Assembly: GCA_021777225.1 (NCBI GenBank)
Contig: JAJYDQ010000018.1
Location: 1 to 57,686 of the forward strand
Source: Deltaproteobacteria bacterium
GTDB taxonomy: Bacteria > Desulfobacterota > Desulfomonilia > Desulfomonilales > Desulfomonilaceae
Length of the DNA stretch: 57,686 nucleotides
Direction of reading: 5' to 3'
This document shows, in pieces, positions 35,642-44,237 of this stretch; within the stretch, counting starts at the first letter, position 1, and every line of letters starts with the position of its first letter. The position numbers and the translations under genes are program-made. Under the pieces are notes generated by a model. That model saw only the letters and a program-made list of their open reading frames with translations, had not been told where the DNA came from and did not search any database.

Positions 35642-36427
35642 ATGGGCGCTCTGACTGAAGACATTGCCAGACTGTGCGGCGAGATTGAGGCCTTGCGAGA
35701 CTCTCGCAAGGTTTTCGAATCTCAACTCGACAAGGAAACCAAGGAAATGAAAGCCGAGGTTTCCGTGATGCGAGGCGGTTTCCGACAGGACCATAAGACG
35801 ATGGCAGGTCGGACCAAGGCCGATCGAGTGAAGTTCGTATCAGCTCTGGATGCTGAAGTTAGTGGTCTCCTGAATGCCTTTGACAAAAGCCATGCTGAAA
35901 TGGCGACCCAGACCAAAAAGGCCAACGCTGCGTTCGTTTCAGATGTAGCCAACCACGTGTCCGGTCTCCTGACGGGATATCACAAAAACCGGAAAGAGAT
36001 GGGGGGCACCACGAAACGAGAGAACGCTATTTTTGTAGCTGACGTGATCAGGTTCGTCAATGCCAAGAACAAAGAGACCAAGGTAATGATGGACGGGTTC
36101 AAGGTCGAGCACGTAAAAATGGCAAAAGCAACGAAGGCGGACAGGAAAAAATTCGTAAACCAACTGGAAAACAATGTCAACGCGATGAGAAAAGTTAACG
36201 TTGACGATTTAGTAGGCGCACGGGCCGCATGGGCGACTTTGTCTCCCCAGGGCCGAAAAGTGAAGTTGGCGGCTGAACAACGAGCCAGGGCTGAACAGGA
36301 AAGAAAGACTCGGATGGAAGCTGAACAGCGAGCTAAGGCTTTGGAGGATTCAAGGGCAAGAGCGGAGGCCGAAAAATCAAGACAGCAACATGAATCGTCG
36401 AGTGAAAAGAAAAAAGACAAAAAATGA
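35642..36427 (+). CDS. GvpC-like gas vesicle protein with 33-residue repeats
   Basis: A 261-residue helical protein. Four repeats begin at F47, F80, Y113 and F153; the first two units are exactly 33 residues and the third is 33 plus one heptad. The shared pattern is F/Y-x3-H/N-x2-M-A/G-x2-T-K-x3-x3-FV. The C-terminal 65 residues are a charged Ala/Glu/Arg/Lys coiled coil. Cyanobacterial GvpC, which sits on the outside of the shell and stiffens it, also has 33-residue helical repeats and follows gvpA. Residue-level similarity to it is weak, so the name is by architecture. AAAGGAGGAGTA precedes the ATG. Confidence 0.65.
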   Translation: MGALTEDIARLCGEIEALRDSRKVFESQLDKETKEMKAEVSVMRGGFRQDHKTMAGRTKADRVKFVSALDAEVSGLLNAFDKSHAEMATQTKKANAAFVSDVANHVSGLLTGYHKNRKEMGGTTKRENAIFVADVIRFVNAKNKETKVMMDGFKVEHVKMAKATKADRKKFVNQLENNVNAMRKVNVDDLVGARAAWATLSPQGRKVKLAAEQRARAEQERKTRMEAEQRAKALEDSRARAEAEKSRQQHESSSEKKKDKK

Positions 36428-36507
36428 AACCAAGGCCCCAGCCGAGGCCAACTGACAATGAAATTCAATAAGATTCAGAGGCCGAAGCTGGGCCAACAAG
36501 AATTGTC

Positions 36508-36828
36508 ATGAGTGAAATCACTTGTTCATTCTGTAGAGGTACCGGGAAAGACCCTTTTGGCGTTCTATCGTGGCTATCCACATGCTGCGTTTGTAGCGGA
36601 AGAAGGGTCGTTGATGTTCCTAGTCCATACAAAGTCTGTCCTCATTGCGCCGGAACCGGCGCTGTCAAGACACTGACCTGCACTACCTGTATGGGCAAAG
36701 GTTATATTCCACTACCATCAAGACCGATTGTTAGATGTCCGGAATGCCATGGTTCGGGAGACTCGTCATCTATCCCATCTCTTGCTTGCATCAAATGCCA
36801 TGGCAAAGGATTTATTACAGAAAGCTAA
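36508..36828 (+). CDS. DnaJ-type CxxCxGxG zinc-binding protein
   Basis: A 106-residue protein made almost wholly of zinc-finger motifs: CSFCRGTG, CCVCSGRR, CPHCAGTG, CTTCMGKG, CPECHGSG and CIKCHGKG. This is the cysteine-rich substrate-binding domain of DnaJ without the J domain. It therefore cannot call DnaK by itself but could bind unfolded GvpA. It sits between the GvpC-like gene and gvpN. No clear ribosome site precedes it. Confidence 0.75.
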   Translation: MSEITCSFCRGTGKDPFGVLSWLSTCCVCSGRRVVDVPSPYKVCPHCAGTGAVKTLTCTTCMGKGYIPLPSRPIVRCPECHGSGDSSSIPSLACIKCHGKGFITES

Positions 36829-36926
36829 TCCGAATTCAGATGGGCCCATCTATTTTTACAGTAAATTTCCGTTAAGTTTGGATAGCTTTGTAGAAAAATT
36901 TAGGTGGCAAAAAGGGAGCAAAAGTC

Positions 36927-37931
36927 ATGGGCGGCATGGAAAATATAGAAGCTCTTCAATCTGAAATCATCACTAACGATGATGACAATGTTGTCCCCGA
37001 AGCTAGTGAAGAATTTGTTTATACGTCACATGTGCGATCATTAACAGAAAGGGCCATGGCCTATCTGAATGTGGGCTATTCAGTCCATTTCGCAGGGGCC
37101 GCCGGCACTGGCAAGACGACGCTGGCGTTTCATCTCGCTGCCGAACTCGAGAGGCCTGTGATTTTGATTCACGGGGATGATGAATTCGGCAGTTCGGACC
37201 TGGTTGGCCGCGACTCTGGTTATCGTAAATCAAAATTAATAGATAACTATATACATTCTGTGGTGCGAACCGAAGAAGAAATGCGGAGCCTGTGGGTTGA
37301 CAACAGGTTGACAACCGCTTGCAGGGATGGATTTACGCTGATTTATGATGAGTTCACGCGGTCTAGACCTGAAGCTAACAATGTGCTGTTGAGCATTCTT
37401 GAGGAAAAAATCTTAAATCTCCCCAGCATGCGCCGTACAGGAGAAGGTTATCTAGAAGTTCACCCGGCTTTCAGGGCCATTTTTACATCCAACCCCGAAG
37501 AATACGCAGGTGTGCACAAAACTCAGGACGCTCTCCTGGATCGACTGATCACAATAAATGTGGATCATTATGATCGCGAAACTGAAATTCAGATAACTAT
37601 CTCGAAATCGGGCATTTCCCGGTCAGAAGCTGAAACGATTGTTGACATTGTTAGAGAGCTTCGGATGGTAGGTGTAAACAACCATAGGCCGACAATAAGA
37701 GCCTGCATCGCTATTGGAAAAGTCATATCGCACCTGGGCGCTCATGCATATGAGAATGACCCCATTTTCCTCTGGGTTTGCCAGGATGTCCTAAACACCG
37801 AAACAGCTAAGGTCACCCGTTCCGGGCAATCTCTTATGCCGGAAAAAATCAAGGAAGTTATCAGGAAGGTCTGTAAACAAAACAAGTCAGGAAGAAAAGC
37901 TGCGATTAGACCGGTTATGGAAAGCGTATAG
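36927..37931 (+). CDS. gvpN: Gas vesicle protein GvpN (AAA+ ATPase)
   Basis: A 334-residue MoxR-type AAA+ protein with Walker A GAAGTGKTTL near residue 58 and a Walker B-like LIYDEFTRSRPEANNVLLSILEE, then FTSNPEEYAGVH. GvpN supports growth of vesicles to full size. The start follows AGGGAGC. The C-terminal 40 residues are basic. Confidence 0.9.
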   Translation: MGGMENIEALQSEIITNDDDNVVPEASEEFVYTSHVRSLTERAMAYLNVGYSVHFAGAAGTGKTTLAFHLAAELERPVILIHGDDEFGSSDLVGRDSGYRKSKLIDNYIHSVVRTEEEMRSLWVDNRLTTACRDGFTLIYDEFTRSRPEANNVLLSILEEKILNLPSMRRTGEGYLEVHPAFRAIFTSNPEEYAGVHKTQDALLDRLITINVDHYDRETEIQITISKSGISRSEAETIVDIVRELRMVGVNNHRPTIRACIAIGKVISHLGAHAYENDPIFLWVCQDVLNTETAKVTRSGQSLMPEKIKEVIRKVCKQNKSGRKAAIRPVMESV

Positions 37932-37947
37932 GATTGGAGTGAGAAAA

Positions 37948-38325
37948 ATGGGCCTACGTCGATCAGGAGATATTCGAGGTGTTAGAGACATTCGTACCTA
38001 CTCTGGGCGAGTTGACGCTGGGAGTGTTCCTTACCTTGCTTACATGAAAATAAGCTGCCTGGAGATGGAGAAGGCTCGTCGCGAGAAGGAAAGGAACAGC
38101 GCAATTGCTAGAATGAGAAACATAGATTCCAGGATCCATGATATTGACGCTGAGAGAAACATAATACTCAAGAAGCTTGAAAAACATGAGGACGCCAAGC
38201 AGGCGTTAATTTCCAGGAATGATGGAGCCCGTCAACGAAACGGCAGCGTTCCCAACAGGTCGTCTTTTAGATCGGCGAACACTGGGGGGGCCAAAGATAA
38301 GGACGGTTTTAAAATAAGGTACTGA
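37948..38325 (+). CDS. Small coiled-coil protein of the gas vesicle cluster
   Basis: A 125-residue basic protein starting MGLRRSGDIR after GGAGTGAGAAA. An N-terminal SGDIRGVRDIRTYSG segment precedes a central coiled coil of about 65 residues (MEKARREKERNSAIARMRNIDSR), and the tail is Ser/Asn/Arg-rich. Family not recognised. It is placed tightly between gvpN and further gvp genes, so a structural or assembly role in vesicles is likely but unproven. Confidence 0.6.
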   Translation: MGLRRSGDIRGVRDIRTYSGRVDAGSVPYLAYMKISCLEMEKARREKERNSAIARMRNIDSRIHDIDAERNIILKKLEKHEDAKQALISRNDGARQRNGSVPNRSSFRSANTGGAKDKDGFKIRY

Positions 38326-38363
38326 TTGCGTTTACAGTTGTGCAAAATGGGGGTTATTAAATC

Positions 38364-38576
38364 ATGATCAAAATTAAGACAGTGAATGGAATCAAAACGA
38401 GTTCCGAAATAAAGAGCTACCGATCTTTACGACACGCCGTAGGGGCGCCAGTTAGCGCCCTCGATTGGGGACGGATGAAGATGGGACAGGCAAAGCGTCT
38501 GGCCAAAAAAGACTGGAAAATCTGGTTCCAGGCTGGAACTAAATGCGGGATGACCAAGCGTGTCCTGGGAAGCTAA
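38364..38576 (+). CDS. Small basic protein of the gas vesicle cluster
   Basis: A 70-residue Lys-rich protein starting MIKIKTVNGI. No domain is recognised. GGGGG lies 12 bases before the ATG. It is kept in line with flanking gvp genes on the same strand with short gaps, which is the main support for calling it. Confidence 0.5.
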   Translation: MIKIKTVNGIKTSSEIKSYRSLRHAVGAPVSALDWGRMKMGQAKRLAKKDWKIWFQAGTKCGMTKRVLGS

Positions 38577-38604
38577 ATTCCAAACAAATGGAGGTAACGC
38601 TAAA

Positions 38605-38823
38605 ATGAAGATCAACTGTGTATCCTGTGGCCACAGTATTTTCCTTGATGACGCTTATGATGACTTTGAAGGACCGGTGAAGTGTTATGTCTGTGGTGGG
38701 CTGTTACAAATAAAAACCGAAGAAGGTAAGCTCAAAAGTATTCGTCTACCTTCCATGGGAATGCCCCACCAACAGGCGCCTCAACATAATGTAGCAAAGG
38801 CGCCAAAGGAAAAGCAGGCTTAG
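38605..38823 (+). CDS. Small zinc-ribbon protein of the gas vesicle cluster
   Basis: A 72-residue protein starting MKINCVSCGH after GGAGGTAACGC. Two CxxC pairs (CVSCG and CYVCGG), 23 residues apart, form a zinc ribbon; the C-terminal 30 residues are Pro/Gln/Lys-rich and probably disordered. Unknown function. With the CxxCxGxG protein it is the second zinc protein of the cluster. Confidence 0.6.
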   Translation: MKINCVSCGHSIFLDDAYDDFEGPVKCYVCGGLLQIKTEEGKLKSIRLPSMGMPHQQAPQHNVAKAPKEKQA

Positions 38824-38856
38824 TCATTAATAAAATCGCGGGACAGGAGCCTCGGA

Positions 38857-39621
38857 ATGATAAAAAAAGTCACAAATATCCCCGCCAGAAACGGCCGTTA
38901 CATGTACGCCATAATACCAGGCGCACAAGAACGGTCCTTTGGCTCAATAGGTATTAACGGGGCCAAAGTTTACACAATATGCGTCGGTGAAGCCGCTGCG
39001 GTTGTTAGTGACGCTCCTAACGGAAAAATACGTCCCGAACGAAGAAACTTCGCGGCTCACCAGGCTGTGTTAAAGACGCTTGTGGAAGAAGGTGACCTTC
39101 TGCCGATGTCCTTCGGAAACATTTCCAGTAATGGATCGGCGGTTAAGGATTTCCTTGCGAAAAACAACTCTTCCATATCGAAGGCGCTGAAACGAATTTC
39201 GGGAAAAATCGAAATGGGATTGAGGGTGAACCTGGATGTTCCCAATATCTTTGAATATCTGGTTACAACGTATGACGAACTACGTATAGCGCGGGACGAA
39301 CTGATAAGACCCAACAGAGAACCCAGTCAGGACGATAAGATCGAACTGGGGCGTCTTTTCCAGAATATTCTCGATTCTGCCAGAGACCAACACTTTGAAA
39401 CGGTTTCAAAAAGCCTTGCGGTATGCTGCTCGGAAATCAAAAAAAACAAATGCAGGGACGAGCGCGAAGTCATGAACCTGGCTTGCCTTATTAACAGAGG
39501 GGCCGTAGAGAAATTTGAAGACGGTGTTTTTAAAGCCGCTAGCCTTTTCGACGACAATTTTGCGTTTGATTACAACGGGCCTTGGGCCCCACACAATTTT
39601 GTAGATCTGGAAATCAAGTAA
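38857..39621 (+). CDS. gvpL: Gas vesicle protein GvpF/L, copy 3
   Basis: A 254-residue GvpF/L protein. RYMYAIIPGAQ at the start, LLPMSFGNISSN in the middle and FDYNGPWAPHNFVDLEI at the end are the family marks. AGGAGCCTCGGA precedes the ATG. It is closer to typical GvpF/L proteins than copy 2. Confidence 0.88.
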   Translation: MIKKVTNIPARNGRYMYAIIPGAQERSFGSIGINGAKVYTICVGEAAAVVSDAPNGKIRPERRNFAAHQAVLKTLVEEGDLLPMSFGNISSNGSAVKDFLAKNNSSISKALKRISGKIEMGLRVNLDVPNIFEYLVTTYDELRIARDELIRPNREPSQDDKIELGRLFQNILDSARDQHFETVSKSLAVCCSEIKKNKCRDEREVMNLACLINRGAVEKFEDGVFKAASLFDDNFAFDYNGPWAPHNFVDLEIK

Positions 39622-39654
39622 GAGCCAATCTAGTCTGCTTTGACGGAGACGAAA

Positions 39655-39951
39655 ATGTTCCTCGTTGACGACCTTCTGATGGCTCCAGTAAGTGGTGTAC
39701 TGTGGATTTTTCAGGAAATCTATGAAGCCGCTGAGCAGGAACGCTTAAATGAGGCGGAAAATATTACTCTGGAATTACAAAAACTATATAGGAGCCTGGA
39801 ATCAGGTTCTATTTCAGAAGAGGAATTTGACACGAGGGAAGCTGAACTTTTGGACCGGCTTGATAGCATCGAAGGGGATGATTCCGACCTGGATGATGAG
39901 CAGGAATACGATGAAGAACAGACTATTGAAACGACACATGAAAGCGAATAA
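39655..39951 (+). CDS. gvpG: Gas vesicle protein GvpG
   Basis: A 98-residue GvpG. MFLVDDLLMAPVSGVLWIF at the start and GSISEEEFDTREAELLDRLD later are diagnostic. The C-terminus is very acidic. The ATG at 39655 follows GGAGACGAAA; a TTG five codons upstream is also open. GvpG takes part in early assembly with GvpF/L. Confidence 0.9.
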   Translation: MFLVDDLLMAPVSGVLWIFQEIYEAAEQERLNEAENITLELQKLYRSLESGSISEEEFDTREAELLDRLDSIEGDDSDLDDEQEYDEEQTIETTHESE

Positions 39952-39995
39952 CTCACTGACATGTCATCCAGGCGCCTTTACGAGAGATATTCATC

Positions 39996-40265
39996 ATGCA
40001 CGATGATTTAATCAATGATGACCTTCACCACGTTACCCTCTGTGAGACCCTTGACCGTATTCTCAACAAGGGAGCGGTGATCATAGGAGAGCTGACAATA
40101 TCTGTAGCCAATGTGGATCTCATATATCTAGGATTACAGATTGTTCTCAGCTCTATCGAAACGAGAAATAATTCGAACTCGGCAATGTTGGAGCAATCGT
40201 ATCTGCAGGATGTTCCGGAGACTAAACATGCTTGTCAACACATCGGCGACCAATTTTCGACCTGA
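39996..40265 (+). CDS. GvpA-family protein (GvpJ/S-like)
   Basis: An 89-residue minor GvpA-family protein. LCETLDRILNKGAVIIGELTISVANVDLIYLGLQIVLSSIE is the conserved core, and the C-terminal extension is polar. Such minor paralogues help to nucleate or shape vesicle ends. It could be GvpS or GvpM instead of GvpJ. Confidence 0.85.
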   Translation: MHDDLINDDLHHVTLCETLDRILNKGAVIIGELTISVANVDLIYLGLQIVLSSIETRNNSNSAMLEQSYLQDVPETKHACQHIGDQFST

Positions 40266-40302
40266 TTTGACTATCCTAAAACTCTAAATAGGGATTTTAA
40301 TT

Positions 40303-40734
40303 ATGGCTGCGTCATTCTGTGTAAACGTCAAAGCTGATGAACCAGGCGAAACCTTTAAACTGGCGCCTCAGGTGGATGTTTGCCAAGCGGCCGTCGAATC
40401 GGACTCTATTGGAGACTTTGCCAATATCATGAGCATTGCCTCAGAACTAAAGGCCAAATCCGAAGACAGCGCCGGAAAAATCAATCTCGAGCAGGACAAT
40501 GTCAAGAACGGTCTAGGTCAACTTGTATTAACGCTGGTAAGACTTTTGCACGAGCTGCTTGAACGTCAGGCCATAAGAAGAATTGAAGCCGGATCATTGA
40601 GTGATATGGAGATTGAAAACATAGGCGTAACTCTCATGAGACAAGCTGAAGAGATCGAAAGACTTCGCAAGGAGTTTGGTCTTGAGGAAAAGGACCTGAA
40701 TCTCGACCTCGGTCCGCTCGGCAAATTGCTGTAA
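40303..40734 (+). CDS. gvpK: Gas vesicle protein GvpK
   Basis: A 143-residue GvpK. The conserved block is INLEQDNVKNGLGQLVLTL, LLERQAIRRIEAGSLSD, and LGLEEKDLNLDLGPLGKLL-like sequence at the end. An N-terminal extension of about 60 residues is less conserved. GvpK is required for vesicle formation. It lies directly before the last gvpJ. Confidence 0.92.
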   Translation: MAASFCVNVKADEPGETFKLAPQVDVCQAAVESDSIGDFANIMSIASELKAKSEDSAGKINLEQDNVKNGLGQLVLTLVRLLHELLERQAIRRIEAGSLSDMEIENIGVTLMRQAEEIERLRKEFGLEEKDLNLDLGPLGKLL

Positions 40735-40747
40735 GGAGGACCTCGAA

Positions 40748-41014
40748 ATGTCAATACAACAACACACACGTCATTCGGTGGAAAGCACAAACCTGGCGGA
40801 CCTTCTTGAGCGGGTGCTTGATAAGGGTATTGTAATAGCGGGTGATATAAAAATAAAACTTGTGGACGTGGAACTCTTGACAATTCAAATCAGGCTGGTG
40901 ATCTGCTCTGTCGACAAAGCCAAGGAAATTGGCATCGATTGGTGGGCAAACAATCCGGCTTTTTCAAAATCACAGCCTGTTGCGGCGCCAATTGGAGAAT
41001 CAGCAAGCGCTTAA
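40748..41014 (+). CDS. gvpJ: GvpA-family protein GvpJ
   Basis: An 88-residue GvpA-family protein with STNLADLLERVLDKGIVIAGDIKIKLVDVELLTIQIRLVI as core. AAGGAGGACC gives a strong ribosome site. The position after gvpK matches GvpJ. It is the last gene of the cluster. Confidence 0.88.
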   Translation: MSIQQHTRHSVESTNLADLLERVLDKGIVIAGDIKIKLVDVELLTIQIRLVICSVDKAKEIGIDWWANNPAFSKSQPVAAPIGESASA

Positions 41015-41233
41015 TATCCTGGACTATTCACCAGATATGTAAAACGGAAAAAGACGTTTGTAGCAGCAAGGCAAAAATCTAATTATCACATACTACTTTT
41101 CCGGCGTTTAAATCGCCCAGCAAAAAACTGTGACATTGACCTTGAAATATATTAATCTTTCGATATATTGGAATAATTTCCTAAATGGAAAAAACGCGCC
41201 CGTTCCCTATCCCGCTTATATAGGGTTCCATAA
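41015..41233 (+). other. Gap after the gas vesicle cluster
   Basis: No gene. A small hairpin (ATATCCTGG/CCAGATAT, 41013-41038) lies right at the end of gvpJ but lacks a T run. No sigma-54 element was found before the kinase gene that follows. Confidence 0.4.
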
Positions 41234-43867
41234 GTGGAAACTTACCGTGAGACACGACGAAGATCATTACTTGCGATTATTCTCATTTTCGCCATTCTGA
41301 CATTAGGTGTATCGGCCGCCGGGTATGTCTTCTACAATAATCAAGCGAAACACTATCAAATCGGAATAGAAAATCAGCTCTCCTCTATTACAAATGTGAA
41401 AGCAAGAGTGATCGAGCAATGGTGGCAGGAACGTCTGGGGGATGCCCTGATTTTTTACAGGAATGTCACGTTCTCTGAGGCTGTACAGCGCTATTTCAAA
41501 AAACCGGGTGACCTTGAGTCGATTAAAGAGGTTAGGGTATGGCTGGAAACAGTTCAAACGCAACATCGATATAAAGATATCCTGTTAATAGATAACAAAG
41601 GAGTTGATCATTTATCCGTGTCCGTAGACCTACCTCAGATCTCTGATTTCCTGAAAAGACGAGCGCTCCAGGTCATGAAAACCGGTGAAGTCGAATCAAC
41701 GGATTTTTACCGAAACATTAATGACAATTCCATATATCTGGCCTGTCTAGTCCCAATTGTCGATCCTGATGACAGCAGGCGTTTTATCGCTACGCTAGTT
41801 TTTTTGATTGATCCCCAGCAATTCATTTTTCCCTTCATAAAATACTGGCCTACTGAAAGCAAGTCCGCTGAGACAATAATTGTGCGCCGGGATAGTCATG
41901 AAGTCGTTTATCTGAACGATCTGAAATTCCGGAAGAATGCGCCTCTTGAGCGACGGATCCCCATAACAAGCCTTGAATCCCCGGCTGTTAAGGCGGTTCT
42001 TGGCCAGGAGGGGATTGTGCAGGGCATGGGCTATAATGGAGAAAGGGTTATCGCAGATGTTTGTCAAATAACGGGAACGCCCTGGTATCTGGAGTCTTGC
42101 ATAGACAAATCAGAAGTCTACGCCCCGTTGAGACAACAATTTTGGTTGATGATCGTCATCGTAGGTAGCCTGATTGGGGGGGCTGGAGCTTTTGTGGGGT
42201 GGTTGTGGAACAGGCAGAACGCGAGCTTTTATCGGCAAAGGTACGAAGCGTCTAATACCCTGAAGGAGATCACCCTGCTTAATGAATCTCGACTGCAAAG
42301 TCTGTATGAGATTTCCCAGTATAAGTTTGAAGACGAACAGGACCTGTTGAGTTTTACGCTGGAACAGGCAATCAAACTCACTGGTAGTAAAATTGGGCAT
42401 TTGAGACAGTACGACGAAACGACACAGGTTTTTAACTTGATTACGTACTCGAAAGAAGTTGCGAAAGAATGCAAGGTTACTGATCATAAGCCTGTCCGTA
42501 AACTCGACGAAACCGGATTATGGGCTGAAGCCGTACGGCAGCGGAAGTCCGTTGTGGTGAATGATTTCAAGGCCCCAAATTCTTTTAAAAAAGGGCAGCC
42601 GGATGGACACGTTGAACTTGTAAGGTATGTGGCTACTCCGATTTTTTATGCAGACAAAATAGTAGCTGTAGTCGGTGTGGCAAACAAGGAATCAGATTAT
42701 AACGACACGGATATTATGCAGCTTTCGCTGCTTATGGAGGCGGCCTGGCGAATAATAGAAAGTAATGCGGCCACGGAGCAGCAGAAAAAACTTATAACTG
42801 CAGTAGAACAGTCCGCAGACTGTATTGTTATAACTGACGTCTCCGGAACAATAATATATGCGAATCCAGCCGTTGAGAAAATTACAGGGTACAACATTCA
42901 GGAGCTGATTGGCCAAAACCCGAAAATATTGAAGAGCGGTGTCCACGACCAATCCTTTTACAAGGAAATCTGGGACACTATTACGGCAGGTGAGACCTGG
43001 TCCGGGAGATTTGTCAACAGGAGGAAGGACGGAACCAGATATTTTGAAGAAGCGACGATCTCTCCTGTGCTAAACGCGGTCGGCAAGATAACGAACTTTG
43101 TGGCGGTCAAACATGACGCAACGAAACGGCGTGAGCTTCAAGCGCAACTGTTCCAGGCTCAGAAGATGGAGGCCATAGGGACCCTCGCAGGGGGTTTTGC
43201 CCACGACTTCAACAATTTGCTCCAGGTTATCATGGGATATCTAGAATTGACCCTCTCCACCAAAGACTTGCCGGATAAGTTAAAGACAAACCTGGAGGAA
43301 ACTCAGCGAGCGGCTAAGAGTGGGGCTGACCTGGTTAAAAGAATGCTTGTGTTTGGCAGAAAATCACCTGTCAAACTCGAACCAGTCAATATCAATAACA
43401 TCGTGGAACAAGTTCATCCTCTTCTAGACAGAAGCATGCCCCAGCTCATAGAAATGGAACTTTTGATGGACGATGACCTGTGGGCGATAAACGGGGATCT
43501 CGGGCAAATGGAACAGATTCTGATGAACCTGGCGATAAACGCCCGTGACGCTATGCCGAATGGGGGCAAACTTACTATAGAAACACAAAACATTGTATTG
43601 GAAGAGGAATTCTGCATCGCCCATCTGGGGTTAAAACGAGGCCGTTACGTGCTGCTTTCAGTGACCGACACAGGAACTGGAATGGACGAGGAGACTGCCA
43701 AGCACATTTTTGAGCCATTCTTTACCACAAAAGAAGTGGGCAAAGGAACAGGATTAGGGCTCTCTGTCGTTTATGGTATCGTGGAACAACACGGCGGGAA
43801 AATTATTTGTGATAGCCAACTATCTGTGGGAACTACATTCAATGTCTATTTTCCGGCAATTGAATAA
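41234..43867 (+). CDS. Membrane sensor histidine kinase (Cache-GAF-PAS)
   Basis: An 877-residue kinase; the start is GTG. TM1 is at about 11-33, a periplasmic Cache-like sensor spans roughly 35-295, TM2 at about 298-325 (FWLMIVIVGSLIGGAGAF). A GAF domain (about 355-510) and a PAS domain (about 520-640) precede HisKA with H657 (GGFAHDFNNLLQ) and an HATPase domain (NLAINARDAMPNGG, DTGTGMD, GTGLGLS). It has no receiver domain. Its catalytic core is a close paralogue of the next kinase. Confidence 0.88.
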   Translation: METYRETRRRSLLAIILIFAILTLGVSAAGYVFYNNQAKHYQIGIENQLSSITNVKARVIEQWWQERLGDALIFYRNVTFSEAVQRYFKKPGDLESIKEVRVWLETVQTQHRYKDILLIDNKGVDHLSVSVDLPQISDFLKRRALQVMKTGEVESTDFYRNINDNSIYLACLVPIVDPDDSRRFIATLVFLIDPQQFIFPFIKYWPTESKSAETIIVRRDSHEVVYLNDLKFRKNAPLERRIPITSLESPAVKAVLGQEGIVQGMGYNGERVIADVCQITGTPWYLESCIDKSEVYAPLRQQFWLMIVIVGSLIGGAGAFVGWLWNRQNASFYRQRYEASNTLKEITLLNESRLQSLYEISQYKFEDEQDLLSFTLEQAIKLTGSKIGHLRQYDETTQVFNLITYSKEVAKECKVTDHKPVRKLDETGLWAEAVRQRKSVVVNDFKAPNSFKKGQPDGHVELVRYVATPIFYADKIVAVVGVANKESDYNDTDIMQLSLLMEAAWRIIESNAATEQQKKLITAVEQSADCIVITDVSGTIIYANPAVEKITGYNIQELIGQNPKILKSGVHDQSFYKEIWDTITAGETWSGRFVNRRKDGTRYFEEATISPVLNAVGKITNFVAVKHDATKRRELQAQLFQAQKMEAIGTLAGGFAHDFNNLLQVIMGYLELTLSTKDLPDKLKTNLEETQRAAKSGADLVKRMLVFGRKSPVKLEPVNINNIVEQVHPLLDRSMPQLIEMELLMDDDLWAINGDLGQMEQILMNLAINARDAMPNGGKLTIETQNIVLEEEFCIAHLGLKRGRYVLLSVTDTGTGMDEETAKHIFEPFFTTKEVGKGTGLGLSVVYGIVEQHGGKIICDSQLSVGTTFNVYFPAIE

Positions 43868-44237
43868 GTAAAGCCTACCCATTGTTATACCTGATAAAAT
43901 TTCGGATTTCTAAATGAATATTACGAATGAACAAAACACGATGCCTCAACCGATCAAAGTCGCTGGTGATGTTGAGACGAGGAGTAAGGTCCCAAATTCC
44001 ACCCTTTATATTTCTTGTCTTGTATTTTGGTCATTCTATCCAAAAGCGAAAAATTCAACATCTGTAAAGTCTTTTTTATATTTTGTTGTTCCATATTCCG
44101 GTAACATTTGATAGAATAACATATTACGTCTTTTGTCCACTTGAACATGGCACGAGGGAACACTTTGTGCAAGACAAGACAAGACAAGACAAGACAAGAC
44201 AAGACAAGACCCAGAACAGATTGCCAATGAGTTTGCC
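43868..44237 (+). other. Gap with a pentanucleotide repeat before the second kinase
   Basis: No firm gene in 370 bases; a 65-residue frame (43914-44111) has no recognisable domain. The AAGAC array (44171-44210) and a possible alternative ATG for the kinase (44147) lie in the last 100 bases. Confidence 0.5.
44171..44210 (+). repeat. Tandem pentanucleotide array (AAGAC)x8
   Basis: Eight perfect AAGAC copies. The array begins 64 bases before the GTG taken as the kinase start and ends 27 bases before it. No stop codon arises from the repeat in any plus-strand frame. An ATG at 44147 reads through the repeat but is one base out of frame with the kinase at eight copies; nine or six copies would fuse the frames. 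Confidence 0.9.

Noticed and set aside
35642-36427. Phage tail-tape or Hsp-like coiled-coil identity for the repeat protein
   Set aside because: The exact 33-residue period and position directly after gvpA fit GvpC better.
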